This document shows positions 8,644 to 17,385 of a DNA stretch of 45,790 bases, one piece after another. Source of the stretch: JAZKIX01 sp040384645. GTDB lineage: Bacteria; Pseudomonadota; Gammaproteobacteria; Burkholderiales; Burkholderiaceae_D. The stretch spans positions 1 through 45,790 of the forward strand of contig JAZKIX010000119.1 of assembly GCA_040384645.1 (NCBI GenBank), written 5' to 3'. The number at the start of each line of letters is the position of its first letter. Position 1 is the first letter of the stretch. The notes beneath the pieces are model-generated. The model did no database searches and was not told the DNA's origin. It was given only the letters and a program-made list of their open reading frames with translations. Made by a program: the position numbers and the translations under genes.

Positions 8644-9759
8644 ATGAAAAAATACATCGGCGTACTGTTGTCTTTGCTGGTCATCCTCGCCGTGGCGGCC
8701 GGCGCCTACAAATCGTTCAGCAGTAAAAAGACGGTTGAAACCGGCAAGCCCGGCGTCTTTTTCGATATCACGCCGCAGCAAAAAACCGTCAAATTACTGA
8801 CCGGCAGTGCCAAATTCGCCTTCCTTAAAGACCCTGCCCTGGCTGCCATTTTGCAAAAACAAGGCATCACGCTCGATTTGGTGAAGTCGGGCGCATTCGA
8901 ACAGGACCAAGCCAAAGTCGGCGAACTCGATGCCGCCTGGCCGGCGGGCGCTAATGTCGCCGCCGATTGGTCCGGCTTGATGAAAGGCTCGGCGACCTAC
9001 CCGATATTTTCCACGCCATTGGCGATTGCGAGCTGGAAAGCCCTGATGCCGGTCTTTGAAAAAAACGGTATCGCCAAGATGAGCGGTCCGACGCATGGCG
9101 ATTTTTACCTGGAAAAATCCTTGCCCCTGATGTTGAATGCCACGCGCTGGAATCAATTGAAAGACAACGATGTTTTCAATTTCAATAAAAGCTTTTTGGT
9201 GAACACGCCTGACCTGCGCAAGTCCAATACCGGCGCGCTCTACATCGCAGCGCTGGCCTACATTCAAAATGGCAATGAAGTGCCGCAAGACATCGCCAAA
9301 GCCGAAGCCATGGCAGAAAAACTGTCGCCCCTGATCACGCGCCAAGGCTTTCAGGAAGGCACCTTGGCCGGCCCGTTTGAAGACTATATCGGCCAGGGCA
9401 TGGGCAAGGCGCCACTGGTATTGATTTATGAAAGTCAGTTCATCGAAGCCAAGCGCGGCGGCAAATTGAGCGACAAACATATTTTGCTGTATCCGCAACC
9501 AGGGTTAGTGCTCAAGCATGTATTTGTCGGCAAATCGGAAGCCGGCAAGAAACTGGGCGAGCTATTGTCGACCAATCCAGAGATTCAAAAAATCGCTGCG
9601 CAGTATGGATTCCGCACCAATGATCCGGCGGTATTCAACGCCGAAGCCAAGGCATTGGGGCTGGATGCACCTGAATTATTAAACTTGGCAGAGTCGCCTT
9701 CGACTGCCATTTTCAACGCCATGAATCAAACCATTATCCAAAAACTGGAGAGTAAATAA
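8644..9759 (+). CDS. Membrane-anchored solute-binding-like protein of TelA operon
   Basis: A 371-residue protein with an N-terminal hydrophobic segment (residues 4-22, 'IGVLLSLLVILAVAAGA') and no lipobox cysteine, so it is probably a signal-anchored periplasmic protein. From about residue 48 it has the look of a periplasmic type-II solute-binding fold: 'KTVKLLTGSAKFAFLKDP', 'GELDAAWPAGANVAADW', 'IFSTPLAIASWKALMPVF', and a C-terminal 'LLYPQPGLVLKHVFVG...AGKKLGELLSTNPEIQ'. No transporter permease is nearby, so a sensor or recruiter role is more likely than uptake (inference). It is the first gene of a tight operon: telA begins 2 nt after its stop. Ligand unknown. Confidence 0.75.
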   Translation: MKKYIGVLLSLLVILAVAAGAYKSFSSKKTVETGKPGVFFDITPQQKTVKLLTGSAKFAFLKDPALAAILQKQGITLDLVKSGAFEQDQAKVGELDAAWPAGANVAADWSGLMKGSATYPIFSTPLAIASWKALMPVFEKNGIAKMSGPTHGDFYLEKSLPLMLNATRWNQLKDNDVFNFNKSFLVNTPDLRKSNTGALYIAALAYIQNGNEVPQDIAKAEAMAEKLSPLITRQGFQEGTLAGPFEDYIGQGMGKAPLVLIYESQFIEAKRGGKLSDKHILLYPQPGLVLKHVFVGKSEAGKKLGELLSTNPEIQKIAAQYGFRTNDPAVFNAEAKALGLDAPELLNLAESPSTAIFNAMNQTIIQKLESK

Positions 9760-9760
9760 G

Positions 9761-10969
9761 ATGAGCAATCCTGCCGCCACTTCTGTAGCCACCGCCGCAC
9801 CCGCCAGCTTTGTACTGACGCCGCCTGACATCGTGGCACCGGTACCGGCCAACGCCGTGGCCGGCGCAGTCAAGCTGCCCGAAGAGATGAAGACCAAGGT
9901 CGAAACCCAGCTCAATACCTTCATGGAAGGATTGATGAAGGACGATCCGCAATCGGACGAATTCAAAAGCAAGCTGGACGCTACTTTTTCGCTGGGACGC
10001 AAGGAAATCGCGGATTCGACCACGCTGTCCAACCGTTTCACCAAGAAAAATTTTGTTGGCGCAGAAGATACGCCGGCCTATAAAGCGATCGCCAATATGC
10101 GTTCGCTATTCGATGAACTCAATCCCGCCAAACAAGGCGACCTGTTCACGCCGACCCGCATTCTTGGCATTCCGGTGCCCTTCGGCAATCGGCTGACTCG
10201 TTACCTGCGCAAGTACCAATCGGCGGAAACGCAACTGTCCACCATGCAAGATGACATCCTTAGTGCCAAGGATGAAATCGCCAAAGACGTGGCCGAAATG
10301 GGCGTGGCGCGCCAGCAAATGTGGGCTGCGATGGAAAAACTGGAAGGCGCCGCCTATTTCATCCAATCGCTCGACAATAAATTAAGCGACAGCATCGCGA
10401 CATTAAAGAGCACCGAACCGGATCGCGCCCGTGCCTTTGAGCAAGAGGTGCTGTACTACGTGCGCCAGAACCTGGGCGATATCCAGGCCGCGCAGGCATT
10501 GACCATCAACGCCTATAACGTATTGGGCGAATTACGCAAAACCGGACGTGAAACCATGAATGGTTGCGACCGTGTCTCGACCCTCGGCATGGCTGCGTTG
10601 TCGGTCGCGGTCACCTTGGCACGCGCCACCGGCAACCAGATCGCGACCCAGCAGATGTTATCCGGCTCCAAGGCGGAAATTGAAAACCTGATCGCCTCGA
10701 CCGGCGAAGCGCTCAACACCCATGTCGAACTGACCACCAAGTTCGCCAGCGAGCCGATCGTCGGTGTGCAAACGCTGCAAACCATGTTTGATAAAACCTT
10801 TGAAGCAATGGACAAGATGGAACGTTACCGCTCCGAAGCGCTGGTCACCATGCAACAAAACAACCAGATGATTCAGGCCCAATTGACCACGGCCAAGACC
10901 CGCATCACCAATGACCGCACAGCAGCAAGATCGGGTGCGCCGGCGATTACGCCGATATTGGATTTGTAG
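9761..10969 (+). CDS. telA: Toxic anion resistance protein, TelA family
   Basis: A 402-residue cytoplasmic, largely alpha-helical protein matching the TelA/KlaA toxic-anion (tellurite) resistance family. Recognisable segments are 'RILGIPVPFGNRLTRYLRKYQSAE', 'ARAFEQEVLYYVRQNLGDIQ', 'ALTINAYNVLGELRKTGRETM' and the helical C-terminus 'ALVTMQQNNQMIQAQL'. The N-terminal 40 residues are low-complexity Ala/Pro/Thr-rich. Family members are linked to tellurite and general envelope or oxidative stress resistance; the biochemical mechanism is not established. Here it sits between two solute-binding-like proteins, which points to a multi-protein stress module rather than an isolated resistance gene. Confidence 0.88.
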   Translation: MSNPAATSVATAAPASFVLTPPDIVAPVPANAVAGAVKLPEEMKTKVETQLNTFMEGLMKDDPQSDEFKSKLDATFSLGRKEIADSTTLSNRFTKKNFVGAEDTPAYKAIANMRSLFDELNPAKQGDLFTPTRILGIPVPFGNRLTRYLRKYQSAETQLSTMQDDILSAKDEIAKDVAEMGVARQQMWAAMEKLEGAAYFIQSLDNKLSDSIATLKSTEPDRARAFEQEVLYYVRQNLGDIQAAQALTINAYNVLGELRKTGRETMNGCDRVSTLGMAALSVAVTLARATGNQIATQQMLSGSKAEIENLIASTGEALNTHVELTTKFASEPIVGVQTLQTMFDKTFEAMDKMERYRSEALVTMQQNNQMIQAQLTTAKTRITNDRTAARSGAPAITPILDL

Positions 10970-11037
10970 TCGGACGTGGCTGTACAGACAGCCCATCCAC
11001 GAGAGGCACGAGCGAATAAAAGTCAAATCAAGCAAGC

Positions 11038-11063
11038 CAGGCTAAGCCAATACGGCTAGCCTG
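11038..11063. other. Hairpin between telA and the vWA gene
   Basis: CAGGCT-A-AGCC pairs with GGCT-AGCCTG across the loop AATAC, a 10-bp stem with one bulged A. It lies in the 233-nt space between two co-directional operon genes. No U-run follows directly (the first T-run starts about 14 nt later), so it may be a processing or attenuation hairpin rather than a full terminator. Confidence 0.4.
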
Positions 11064-11202
11064 TTGGATGCTGATGGCTTGTTTTTGAGTTTTTATGACC
11101 TTGCTTTTTTTCGTGGCTTTCGTGGACAAAATTTCGTTGTTCACCAGATCACTTGTTTTGACCTGAGTTTTGACCTAAGCCCCACCCCAAGATTGGCATG
11201 CC

Positions 11203-12777
11203 ATGAAAAAAATCCTTGTTTTTGTCGTCATCGCGATTGTCTTCATCATCGCTTTCAATACGCATAAAAAACCCGATCCCAGCACAAGCGCCAGCACCGA
11301 TCCTGCGCCCTCTGCCACCGCCTTCCGCATCTTGGCCGGTTCTGAATTGAAAGACGTGGCCGATCTGGTGACCGCTTTTGGCAAGACGCAAAACATGGAG
11401 GTGGTGTTCGNNNNNNNNNNTTACACCGGCACACTTGATGCGGTGGATCGCCTGGCTGAGAAAAACGATTTCGATGCGGTATGGATTTCGCACGGCAAAT
11501 ACCTGCAACTGGTGCCCAGCGTCAAAGGGCTGATCAAGGCATCGGAAAAAACCATGTACTCGCGCGTAGTTCTCGGCGTCAAGCCAGATGTAGCCGCTAA
11601 GCTGGGCTGGAAATCAGGTAAAACAGGCTGGGAAGATGTGGTCAAGGCAGCCAAGGCTGGCAAATTCCATTTCGCCATGACTAACCCGACCGGCTCCAAT
11701 ACCGGCTTCGTGGCGCTGGCCGGACTGGCGGCGGAATTATCGGGCAAAGGCGATGCGCTGGAAGAAAAAGACATTCCCGCCGACAAGCTCAAAGAGCTGT
11801 TTGCCGGCCAATCCATGAATGCCGGCTCGTCCGGGGTACTGGCCGAGATGTTCATCGCCAATCCGCAATATGTCGACGGCATCATCAATTACGAAAGCGT
11901 GATCCGCAGCATGGCAGCCAAAGGCACCGCGCTCGACGTCATCATTCCGAAGGAAGGCGTAATCACCGCCGACTATCCCTTGATGTTGCTGGCGGCATCG
12001 GGCAAGGCCGATTTTTATAACAAGCTGATAGCTTACCTGCGCACGGAGGCGACGCAAAAGCAGATTGCAGCCACCACCTTCCGCACGCCATTGACCGGCT
12101 CGGGTAGCGATGAAGTGGTCAATGAACTGCCGTTCCCAGGCTCATTGACCGTGGTGGACGCCATCTTGAAGGGTTTTCTGGATAGTTACTCGAAACCGGC
12201 TACCTCATTCTTTGTGCTCGACGTCTCTGGCTCGATGGAGGGTGAACGGCTGGCTAAAATGAAGGAAGCGGTGCAGGCGCTGACCAAAAGCGATGCCTCG
12301 ACGTCGGCGCGTTTTTCGACCTTCCGCGCCCGTGAGCAGATTGAGGTCACACCGTTTTCCAGCGCCGCTCATGCAAGCCGCAAGTATGAGCTAGGCCAGG
12401 ATGTCACCAAGAACACCCAAATCCTAGGCCAGCTAGGGCAAGACATCGGCGCACTGCGTGCTGGTGGCGGCACCGCGATTTTTAGTTCGATTGCCAGTGT
12501 CTATTCTGAAGCGCAAGCTGCGCTGCGCAAGGGCGACCGCTCGGTCTCGATCGTGCTGTTGACCGATGGCGAGAACACCCACGGCATGGACTTGAATGAA
12601 TTCAAAGTGTTCGTGACTGAGCACGGCCAGCCGGTAGTACCCGTTTTTGCCATTTTGTACGGCGATGCCAAATTGAACGAAATGGAGGATCTTGCAAGCA
12701 GTACCGGCGGCCGCATGTTCGATGCACGTAAAGTCAAACTGGCGCGGGTCATGAAAGAGATTCGTACTTATCAATAA
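11203..12777 (+). CDS. Solute-binding domain fused to vWA domain (contains assembly gap)
   Basis: A 524-codon frame with an N-terminal membrane anchor (residues 2-19), a periplasmic solute-binding-like domain (about 40-300, with 'YTGTLDAVDRLAEKNDFDAVW', 'GWEDVVKAAKAGKFHFAMTNP', 'GSSGVLAEMF') and a C-terminal von Willebrand A domain. The MIDAS metal site is intact: DVSGS at residues 340-344, then 'RAGGGTAIFSSI' and 'LLTDGEN' with Thr454-Asp455. vWA domains bind partner proteins through a divalent metal, so the fusion looks like a ligand-sensing assembly factor. Ten Ns at 11411-11420 interrupt codons 70-73; the frame is preserved but residues there are unknown. It is the third gene of the telA operon. 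Confidence 0.8.
   Translation: MKKILVFVVIAIVFIIAFNTHKKPDPSTSASTDPAPSATAFRILAGSELKDVADLVTAFGKTQNMEVVFXXXXYTGTLDAVDRLAEKNDFDAVWISHGKYLQLVPSVKGLIKASEKTMYSRVVLGVKPDVAAKLGWKSGKTGWEDVVKAAKAGKFHFAMTNPTGSNTGFVALAGLAAELSGKGDALEEKDIPADKLKELFAGQSMNAGSSGVLAEMFIANPQYVDGIINYESVIRSMAAKGTALDVIIPKEGVITADYPLMLLAASGKADFYNKLIAYLRTEATQKQIAATTFRTPLTGSGSDEVVNELPFPGSLTVVDAILKGFLDSYSKPATSFFVLDVSGSMEGERLAKMKEAVQALTKSDASTSARFSTFRAREQIEVTPFSSAAHASRKYELGQDVTKNTQILGQLGQDIGALRAGGGTAIFSSIASVYSEAQAALRKGDRSVSIVLLTDGENTHGMDLNEFKVFVTEHGQPVVPVFAILYGDAKLNEMEDLASSTGGRMFDARKVKLARVMKEIRTYQ
11411..11420. other. Assembly gap (10 Ns) inside the vWA-fusion gene
   Basis: Ten ambiguous bases lie between 'GTGGTGTTCG' and 'TTACACCGGC'. The run is a round number, so the true length may differ. 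The surrounding frame is the same on both sides if exactly 10 nt are counted. Confidence 0.95.
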
Positions 12778-12794
12778 TCTGGACAGAAGTAGCA

Positions 12795-13406
12795 ATGGAT
12801 CTTTTTATGCGGTATTTTCTTTCCACCGGCAATATTGCCGGCAGCACCTTGGCACTGGCGGTCGTGACAGCCTATCTGTTCGGCTTCATTGACGATGGCT
12901 GGGGCTGGCTGACGTTGGGCGCGTATATTGCCGGCGTACTGCCTTTTGCCTTCACAAGCGCGCCTGCCCATATGCCGGAAGGACTATCGACTGCCGAATC
13001 ATTGCTCTGGCTTAAACAATCCGCCCTGCCCAAACTGCCGCTCGATGCCAAGCCGATCCTGGCCGACATCATCGCGCGGGTAGAAGGCTTGATGCCGCGC
13101 CTGAAGCAAATGGAAATACAAGGCTTGGTCGAAGCCCCCAGCCGCGCCATGCTCAAGCAAACCATCACTAAATTGCTGCCCGACGCCATCGAAACCTACC
13201 TGCGTCTGCCCCCAACCTATGCCAAGGTCGCGCGCTTGGGTGGTGGCAAAACGGCGCAAGAATTATTGGCTGAGCAATTGCTGATGCTGCAGGCCCATGT
13301 GCATACGCTGGAAGATAATTTATTATCGTCAGATGTCAATTCAATGCTGGCCAATGGGCAATTCCTGCAAGAGAAATTCCGGCCTGGGATTTCGCAATTC
13401 AATTGA
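12795..13406 (+). CDS. Small membrane protein of the TelA operon, unknown function
   Basis: A 203-residue protein with two N-terminal membrane segments (about residues 7-31 and 37-54) and a soluble helical C-terminal region of about 145 residues. That region is rich in heptad-like Leu/Ala positions ('ARVEGLMPRLKQMEIQGLV', 'AQELLAEQLLMLQAHVHTLE'). It begins 17 nt after the vWA-fusion stop, so it is co-transcribed. 'LPPTYAKVARLGGGKTAQELLAEQL' resembles a phrase I associate with proteins next to telA, but I cannot assign a family. ATG 12795 is used; ATG 12807 is an alternative. Confidence 0.72.
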   Translation: MDLFMRYFLSTGNIAGSTLALAVVTAYLFGFIDDGWGWLTLGAYIAGVLPFAFTSAPAHMPEGLSTAESLLWLKQSALPKLPLDAKPILADIIARVEGLMPRLKQMEIQGLVEAPSRAMLKQTITKLLPDAIETYLRLPPTYAKVARLGGGKTAQELLAEQLLMLQAHVHTLEDNLLSSDVNSMLANGQFLQEKFRPGISQFN

Positions 13407-13602
13407 CGTGCCTTCAATTTGAATTGAAAGCCGTGGGATTGCGTGGTTTTGCACCTGGCGGAATAAAGCGCATTTTGATGTTTACATTCTGACTGAGGTT
13501 GGCTATTTTTCGCCGTCGACCGCGCAGTCAAACATCTACACCGCTAAGGGTTTAGCGCAATATCAGGACGAAATCACACCGAGTCAAAACATGGAAAATA
13601 TC

Positions 13603-13677
13603 GGGGGTATATGCCAAAATACCCCCTCTTCCGCACATAAGATAAGGGCCTTGAAAAATACAAGGCCCAGTATATTT
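13603..13677 (-). repeat. 75-nt intergenic element, copy 3
   Basis: Minus-strand orientation. This is the copy with the longest stems. The terminal GGGGGTAT pairs with ATACCCCC over 8 bp, and its middle is changed into an 8-bp perfect hairpin (GGGCCTTG/CAAGGCCC). Outside that change it keeps the invariant ATAC, GTAT, GTGCGG and ATACCCCC at the same element positions. Confidence 0.85.
13647..13669. terminator. Probable bidirectional terminator within repeat copy 3
   Basis: GGGCCTTG pairs perfectly with CAAGGCCC around a 7-nt A/T loop. The + strand continues AGTATATTTCTC and the minus strand TTATCTTAT, both moderately T-rich rather than a clean U-tract. The position between two convergent transcription units fits termination in both directions. 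Confidence 0.5.
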
Positions 13678-13721
13678 CTCTTGCAAATAGCGCATTACAG
13701 CATGCCCTACCCGGCCGTAAC

Positions 13722-13742
13722 AGCCGGCAAGCTGCGCCGGCT
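13722..13742 (-). terminator. GC-rich hairpin at the DUF1501 stop
   Basis: AGCCGGC and GCCGGCT form a perfect 7-bp stem around AAGCTGC and include part of the TAG stop of the minus-strand gene. No T-run follows it, so termination is uncertain; it may instead protect the 3' end. Confidence 0.3.
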
Positions 13743-15177
13743 AATCGAGCAATAACATCATGGCCGCCAGCGAACTGGTTTTGCGCTTCATGAACCCCAA
13801 GTCCTTGACCGAAAAATTCACTAGGTCCGGCAAGGTTTGTACCAAATTAATCTGCGGCAAAAACCATTTCAATACCGTGGCAGCATATTGATTGACCGAC
13901 GTGGTCGGGATGGTACTTCCTTTGGCATCGGTGCCGACGCCTTTGTCGTCTGGGCCGCCGAGGGTGTAGTCGGGCCATTTGCCGTAGGTTTTTTGGCCCT
14001 TGACTGCACCGCCGACCACGAAATGGCAACTGCCCCAGGCGTGATCGGTTCCGTCGCTGCTATTGGGTTGCAAGGTGCGTCCGAAATCGGATGCGCTCAT
14101 GCAGGTGACCTTTTCACTCAAGCCCATTAGCCGCATGGTTTTGGTAAAGCCGGCTACCGCTTGCGACATGTCTTTCAGCAAGATCGGATGGCGGTCAATC
14201 TGGCTGGCGTGGGTATCGTAATCGCCGGCGCCGACACAGATGATGTCGCGCACCCCGCCCAACTGCGCCCGCGCACTGATGATGATGGCAGCGCGTTTCA
14301 TTTGCTGGACGAATTCGACATTAGCGGCATCGGCGAATCCGGCTGCAATTTCCGCCACTGGCGGCTTTTCCAGCAACGGGCCGATGATCTTGTTGACATC
14401 GATCAAGCTCTTTTCTTGTCCACCCCAGGCTTTGATGATTTCCGATGAGCTGGCATTGGCTGAGCTGACCAGCGTATTGATCATGGTCGCAAACGAAGGT
14501 CGCTTTACCACCGGCGGCACCAGCGCGTCTTCATTGTATTTAAGCGCCCGGAACGATAGCCGCACTTGCTGGATCAATTGCGACTGTCCCCAGCGCTTGG
14601 AACCGGTCAGCGAATACGAACTGCCCTGACCGGCTTCTTCCAGCGCAGCAGCGCCCCAGCCAGCCTGAATTTTCGGGTCGCCCATGGCGTTGTGCCAGCA
14701 ATTTTGCTGACCGAAATGGTCGAATAACTGGCTCGGGATTTGCTTGGGATCGCCAGCCTGTACCAGGGCGGAATATTCGGCCTTGACTATCGGCCGCACC
14801 AAGGGGCCGACATTAGCAATGACGGCCATGCTTCTATCGGTCCAGAATTCCTTTAGTGGCGCCATCGCGGGATGCATGCCAAGGTGTTCGCTGCCATCAA
14901 GTGGCAACAGGTAGCCGTTGTCATTACCCGTATCGCTTGCACTGCGTTTGATGGCCATCGGGCCACGCGCCTTGCTATAGGTTTTATAGATAAATTCATC
15001 GAGCGGCACAAAGCAATTAAAACCGTCATTGCCACCGTTCAGGAATACATACACCAGGCATTTATAGTCTTCCGTGGCGGCGTTGGCGTCGGTCATTGAA
15101 AACAGGGAAAGTCCACCACCCAAGGCAGTCATCCCGCTAGTTGCAGCACTCTTTTTTAGAAAATTTCGGCGATCCAT
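13741..15177 (-). CDS. DUF1501 exported protein (Tat signal)
   Basis: A 478-residue protein beginning 'MDRRNFLKKSAATSG', a twin-arginine export signal followed by a hydrophobic stretch and a likely cleavage site near 'ANAA'. After it comes the DUF1501 opening 'YKCLVYVFLNGGNDGFNCFVPL', with 'DFGRTLQPNSSDGTDHAWG' near the C-terminus, typical of this alkaline-phosphatase/sulfatase-like superfamily. The gene starts 10 nt after the stop of the DUF1800 gene and is its operon partner. Export via Tat suggests folding, perhaps with a metal, in the cytoplasm. The pair is widespread in bacteria, but its biochemical function is not established. Confidence 0.87.
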   Translation of the reverse strand: MDRRNFLKKSAATSGMTALGGGLSLFSMTDANAATEDYKCLVYVFLNGGNDGFNCFVPLDEFIYKTYSKARGPMAIKRSASDTGNDNGYLLPLDGSEHLGMHPAMAPLKEFWTDRSMAVIANVGPLVRPIVKAEYSALVQAGDPKQIPSQLFDHFGQQNCWHNAMGDPKIQAGWGAAALEEAGQGSSYSLTGSKRWGQSQLIQQVRLSFRALKYNEDALVPPVVKRPSFATMINTLVSSANASSSEIIKAWGGQEKSLIDVNKIIGPLLEKPPVAEIAAGFADAANVEFVQQMKRAAIIISARAQLGGVRDIICVGAGDYDTHASQIDRHPILLKDMSQAVAGFTKTMRLMGLSEKVTCMSASDFGRTLQPNSSDGTDHAWGSCHFVVGGAVKGQKTYGKWPDYTLGGPDDKGVGTDAKGSTIPTTSVNQYAATVLKWFLPQINLVQTLPDLVNFSVKDLGFMKRKTSSLAAMMLLLD

Positions 15178-15187
15178 GCGTCGATCC

Positions 15188-17041
15188 TTAACGTTGAATT
15201 TGATAAAAAACCGACTTGCGGACCAGATACATTGCCAGCTTTACGCGCTCGGTCAAATAATCTGTTTTAAATATATTCACCAGTTTGCCGTTATCGGCGG
15301 TATTGCTGGACAGGGTCCATTTACCGACAGCATCGATCATCATCAGCAGTTCCGCTTCGGGGATATTGTCGGCCGCGAATACCGTGTTCATTGTCCGAAC
15401 CAAAACCGAAGCGTCCTGCGCGATAGCCGTCAACGACTTGTATTCCAGGTGCGTGATGATGTCCCAGGGCGAATCGAGTCTTGGCAAGCCGTCGGGTGCC
15501 GACGGGCATATGCCAGTGTCCTTATCGGGATAGATATGAATCTCGCATTTTGGCCTGATCCCAATGCCAAAGTTGTAACCACGGAACAGCAATTCATTGT
15601 CGAAGTTGGCACGTGCCACCAATTCATTGGAACCTAGGATTTCAAATTCCGGTCCGTATAAGGCGTTGGGATTGCGTCCTGGCAGAGGATTATCAGGATG
15701 GAAGAAATTAAATACGGTCGCTGAAAAGAATGGCAATTGTCCCAATTGATCGCCGATACGCTGACGCCCTGATTGGCGGCCATCGGTAGTGCTGCCTTCC
15801 AGCGCCCTAAACAAGGACGCCATGTAAATAATCGGCTCCTTCAGCTTGCCGTAATTGACATGCGCCGCTTTGGTCAGATCGCGCGCTTCCGTATCGAGCA
15901 AGATGGCGGCGATGGTCGCTTTCAAATCCCCTTTTAAGCCGGTGCCGATATCGCCATATTGGCCGCTGGTAAAGGCCGCCGCTACCCGCGCCACATATTC
16001 GGGACGCGGGTTGCTGGTAACTAAGCGCTGGATCAATTGCTTGCAAATAAAGGGTGCCACATTAGGATGCAATTTGACGCCGTTCATCACGGCTTCAAAG
16101 GCGGCTGGACCATCTTTGGATGCGGTGATTTTCACCCCCGACAACAGTTCGCGTACCGTACCCGCAGCAATGGCGGCCGGGCTTTCGTGCTTGGCGGCGA
16201 CAAACACCATCGGGCCGCCAAAGAAGGTCGGGTTCCACGCATCCGGGCTGGGATTGGTAAAACGCGAATAACCGCCCTTGGGATAAGTCATGCCAGACAG
16301 GGAATAGGCGTGATTGAGCGCAATAGTTTCGGTATAGGTCGGCATGCAGCGGCCATTGACTTGCGTACCGTCTTGGTTGAGCAAACATGGGCCGACTGAA
16401 AATAGCTGGAGGAATTCACGCCCAAAATTCTGGTTCGGCGCCTTGCCTTCATTGTTGACATTGTTAATGAAATCGCCCGTCATCGGACTGAGCGCAAAAG
16501 CGCGCAACATGTCATAAAAATTGCCGAAAGCCTGGTTGCGGAAATTCTGTTGGTGCAAGCGCATGCCGTAGGTGGGGGTGGAGCCTTCGCCTTGGCCGAC
16601 CAATATCTCTGACATGGCAAATGCGATACGGCCACGCAATTGGTCGGGGGCATAAATTGCTTGCCGGTTGAATTCCCAAATAATCGGATCAGAGTAAAAA
16701 TTATCGCGCTGGCAATTGGCGGCAATGATGTGATAGTCGAACACACCGCGATCGCAATTACCTTCTAATACATGGACAAAATCCAAGCCAACCGTATATT
16801 GCGTCACTGGCAGGGAAAACTGCTCCAAGATCCAATTTTTAGGGCCTTGATTCTTGATCGCGGCAACGCCTTTCAGCGTCGGCCCAAATGTCGCCTGATT
16901 CATCAGGCGTGAAGCATCAATCTCGGCAGGGTCAGCAGCGTGGCAAAGGCCCGCCGCACCAAACAACAAAATCGACAACGACGCCTTCAATGGCAATCTA
17001 CATCTCGATCTGCTGGCAAATCTGAGGAAGCGAACAATCAT
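15188..17041 (-). CDS. DUF1800 exported protein
   Basis: A 617-residue protein with an N-terminal Sec signal peptide (basic start, then 'ASLSILLFGAAGLCHA'). The mature part opens with 'ASRLMNQATFGPTLKGVAAI', a DUF1800 hallmark, and contains 'NFGREFLQLFSVG' and 'TPIVSANPRP'-like late segments such as 'QRLVTSNPRPEYVARVAAAF'. It is the first gene of a two-gene operon with the Tat-exported DUF1501 protein. DUF1800/DUF1501 pairs are common in proteobacteria and planctomycetes and are probably secreted together, with no agreed function. ATG 17041 is preceded by a poorly defined ribosome-binding site. Confidence 0.87.
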   Translation of the reverse strand: MIVRFLRFASRSRCRLPLKASLSILLFGAAGLCHAADPAEIDASRLMNQATFGPTLKGVAAIKNQGPKNWILEQFSLPVTQYTVGLDFVHVLEGNCDRGVFDYHIIAANCQRDNFYSDPIIWEFNRQAIYAPDQLRGRIAFAMSEILVGQGEGSTPTYGMRLHQQNFRNQAFGNFYDMLRAFALSPMTGDFINNVNNEGKAPNQNFGREFLQLFSVGPCLLNQDGTQVNGRCMPTYTETIALNHAYSLSGMTYPKGGYSRFTNPSPDAWNPTFFGGPMVFVAAKHESPAAIAAGTVRELLSGVKITASKDGPAAFEAVMNGVKLHPNVAPFICKQLIQRLVTSNPRPEYVARVAAAFTSGQYGDIGTGLKGDLKATIAAILLDTEARDLTKAAHVNYGKLKEPIIYMASLFRALEGSTTDGRQSGRQRIGDQLGQLPFFSATVFNFFHPDNPLPGRNPNALYGPEFEILGSNELVARANFDNELLFRGYNFGIGIRPKCEIHIYPDKDTGICPSAPDGLPRLDSPWDIITHLEYKSLTAIAQDASVLVRTMNTVFAADNIPEAELLMMIDAVGKWTLSSNTADNGKLVNIFKTDYLTERVKLAMYLVRKSVFYQIQR

Positions 17042-17385
17042 TTAACAGAACCTCGCAAAATAGGAAAACAGCGCACTTAAAAAACAGCCGAAAACATCAA
17101 ATAGAACTCAAACGGATAATCAAACGCAGCACATGATGACGGCGAAAGATAGCGCGAACATTATGGCAGAGCAACGAAAAATACGGCACGTAATATGCGC
17201 GTTTTTGCCTTCAAAACGGCACTTTTTGTTATTTCCATGTCAATAATTTCGCATTAAAATGCATCGGCAACATTTCGATATTTTGGTTACCCGGTTTACC
17301 AATTCGACAATTTCAATTAACAAAATAAACGCATTACTGGCTTATCATTCCACCGCCCACTTTTAAAAATGACGAGAAAATCCAG
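17042..17385. other. 344-nt divergent promoter region (DUF1800 / gor)
   Basis: An AT-rich space between two divergent genes. It must carry promoters in both directions, but I see no -35/-10 pair strong enough to name. No 75-nt repeat copy and no gene is present. The last 100 nt before gor are rich in TTTC/AATT words. Confidence 0.5.

Larger units (their letters stand above)
13407..13740. other. 334-nt convergent intergenic region
   Basis: It separates the end of the TelA operon (+) from the end of the DUF1501 gene (-). It holds repeat copy 3 (13603-13677), whose central part is a strong hairpin, and a second GC-rich hairpin at the DUF1501 stop. The first 196 nt show no gene, hairpin or repeat that I can support. 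Confidence 0.6.

Noticed and set aside
9761..10969. telA as a sign of a plasmid or mobile resistance island
   Set aside because: No transposase, integrase, plasmid gene or attachment site is near, and the operon is flanked by the same 75-nt elements as the chromosomal genes.
17042..17385. A small RNA or riboswitch in the AT-rich divergent gap
   Set aside because: No stable hairpin, no promoter-terminator pair and no recognised motif were found.
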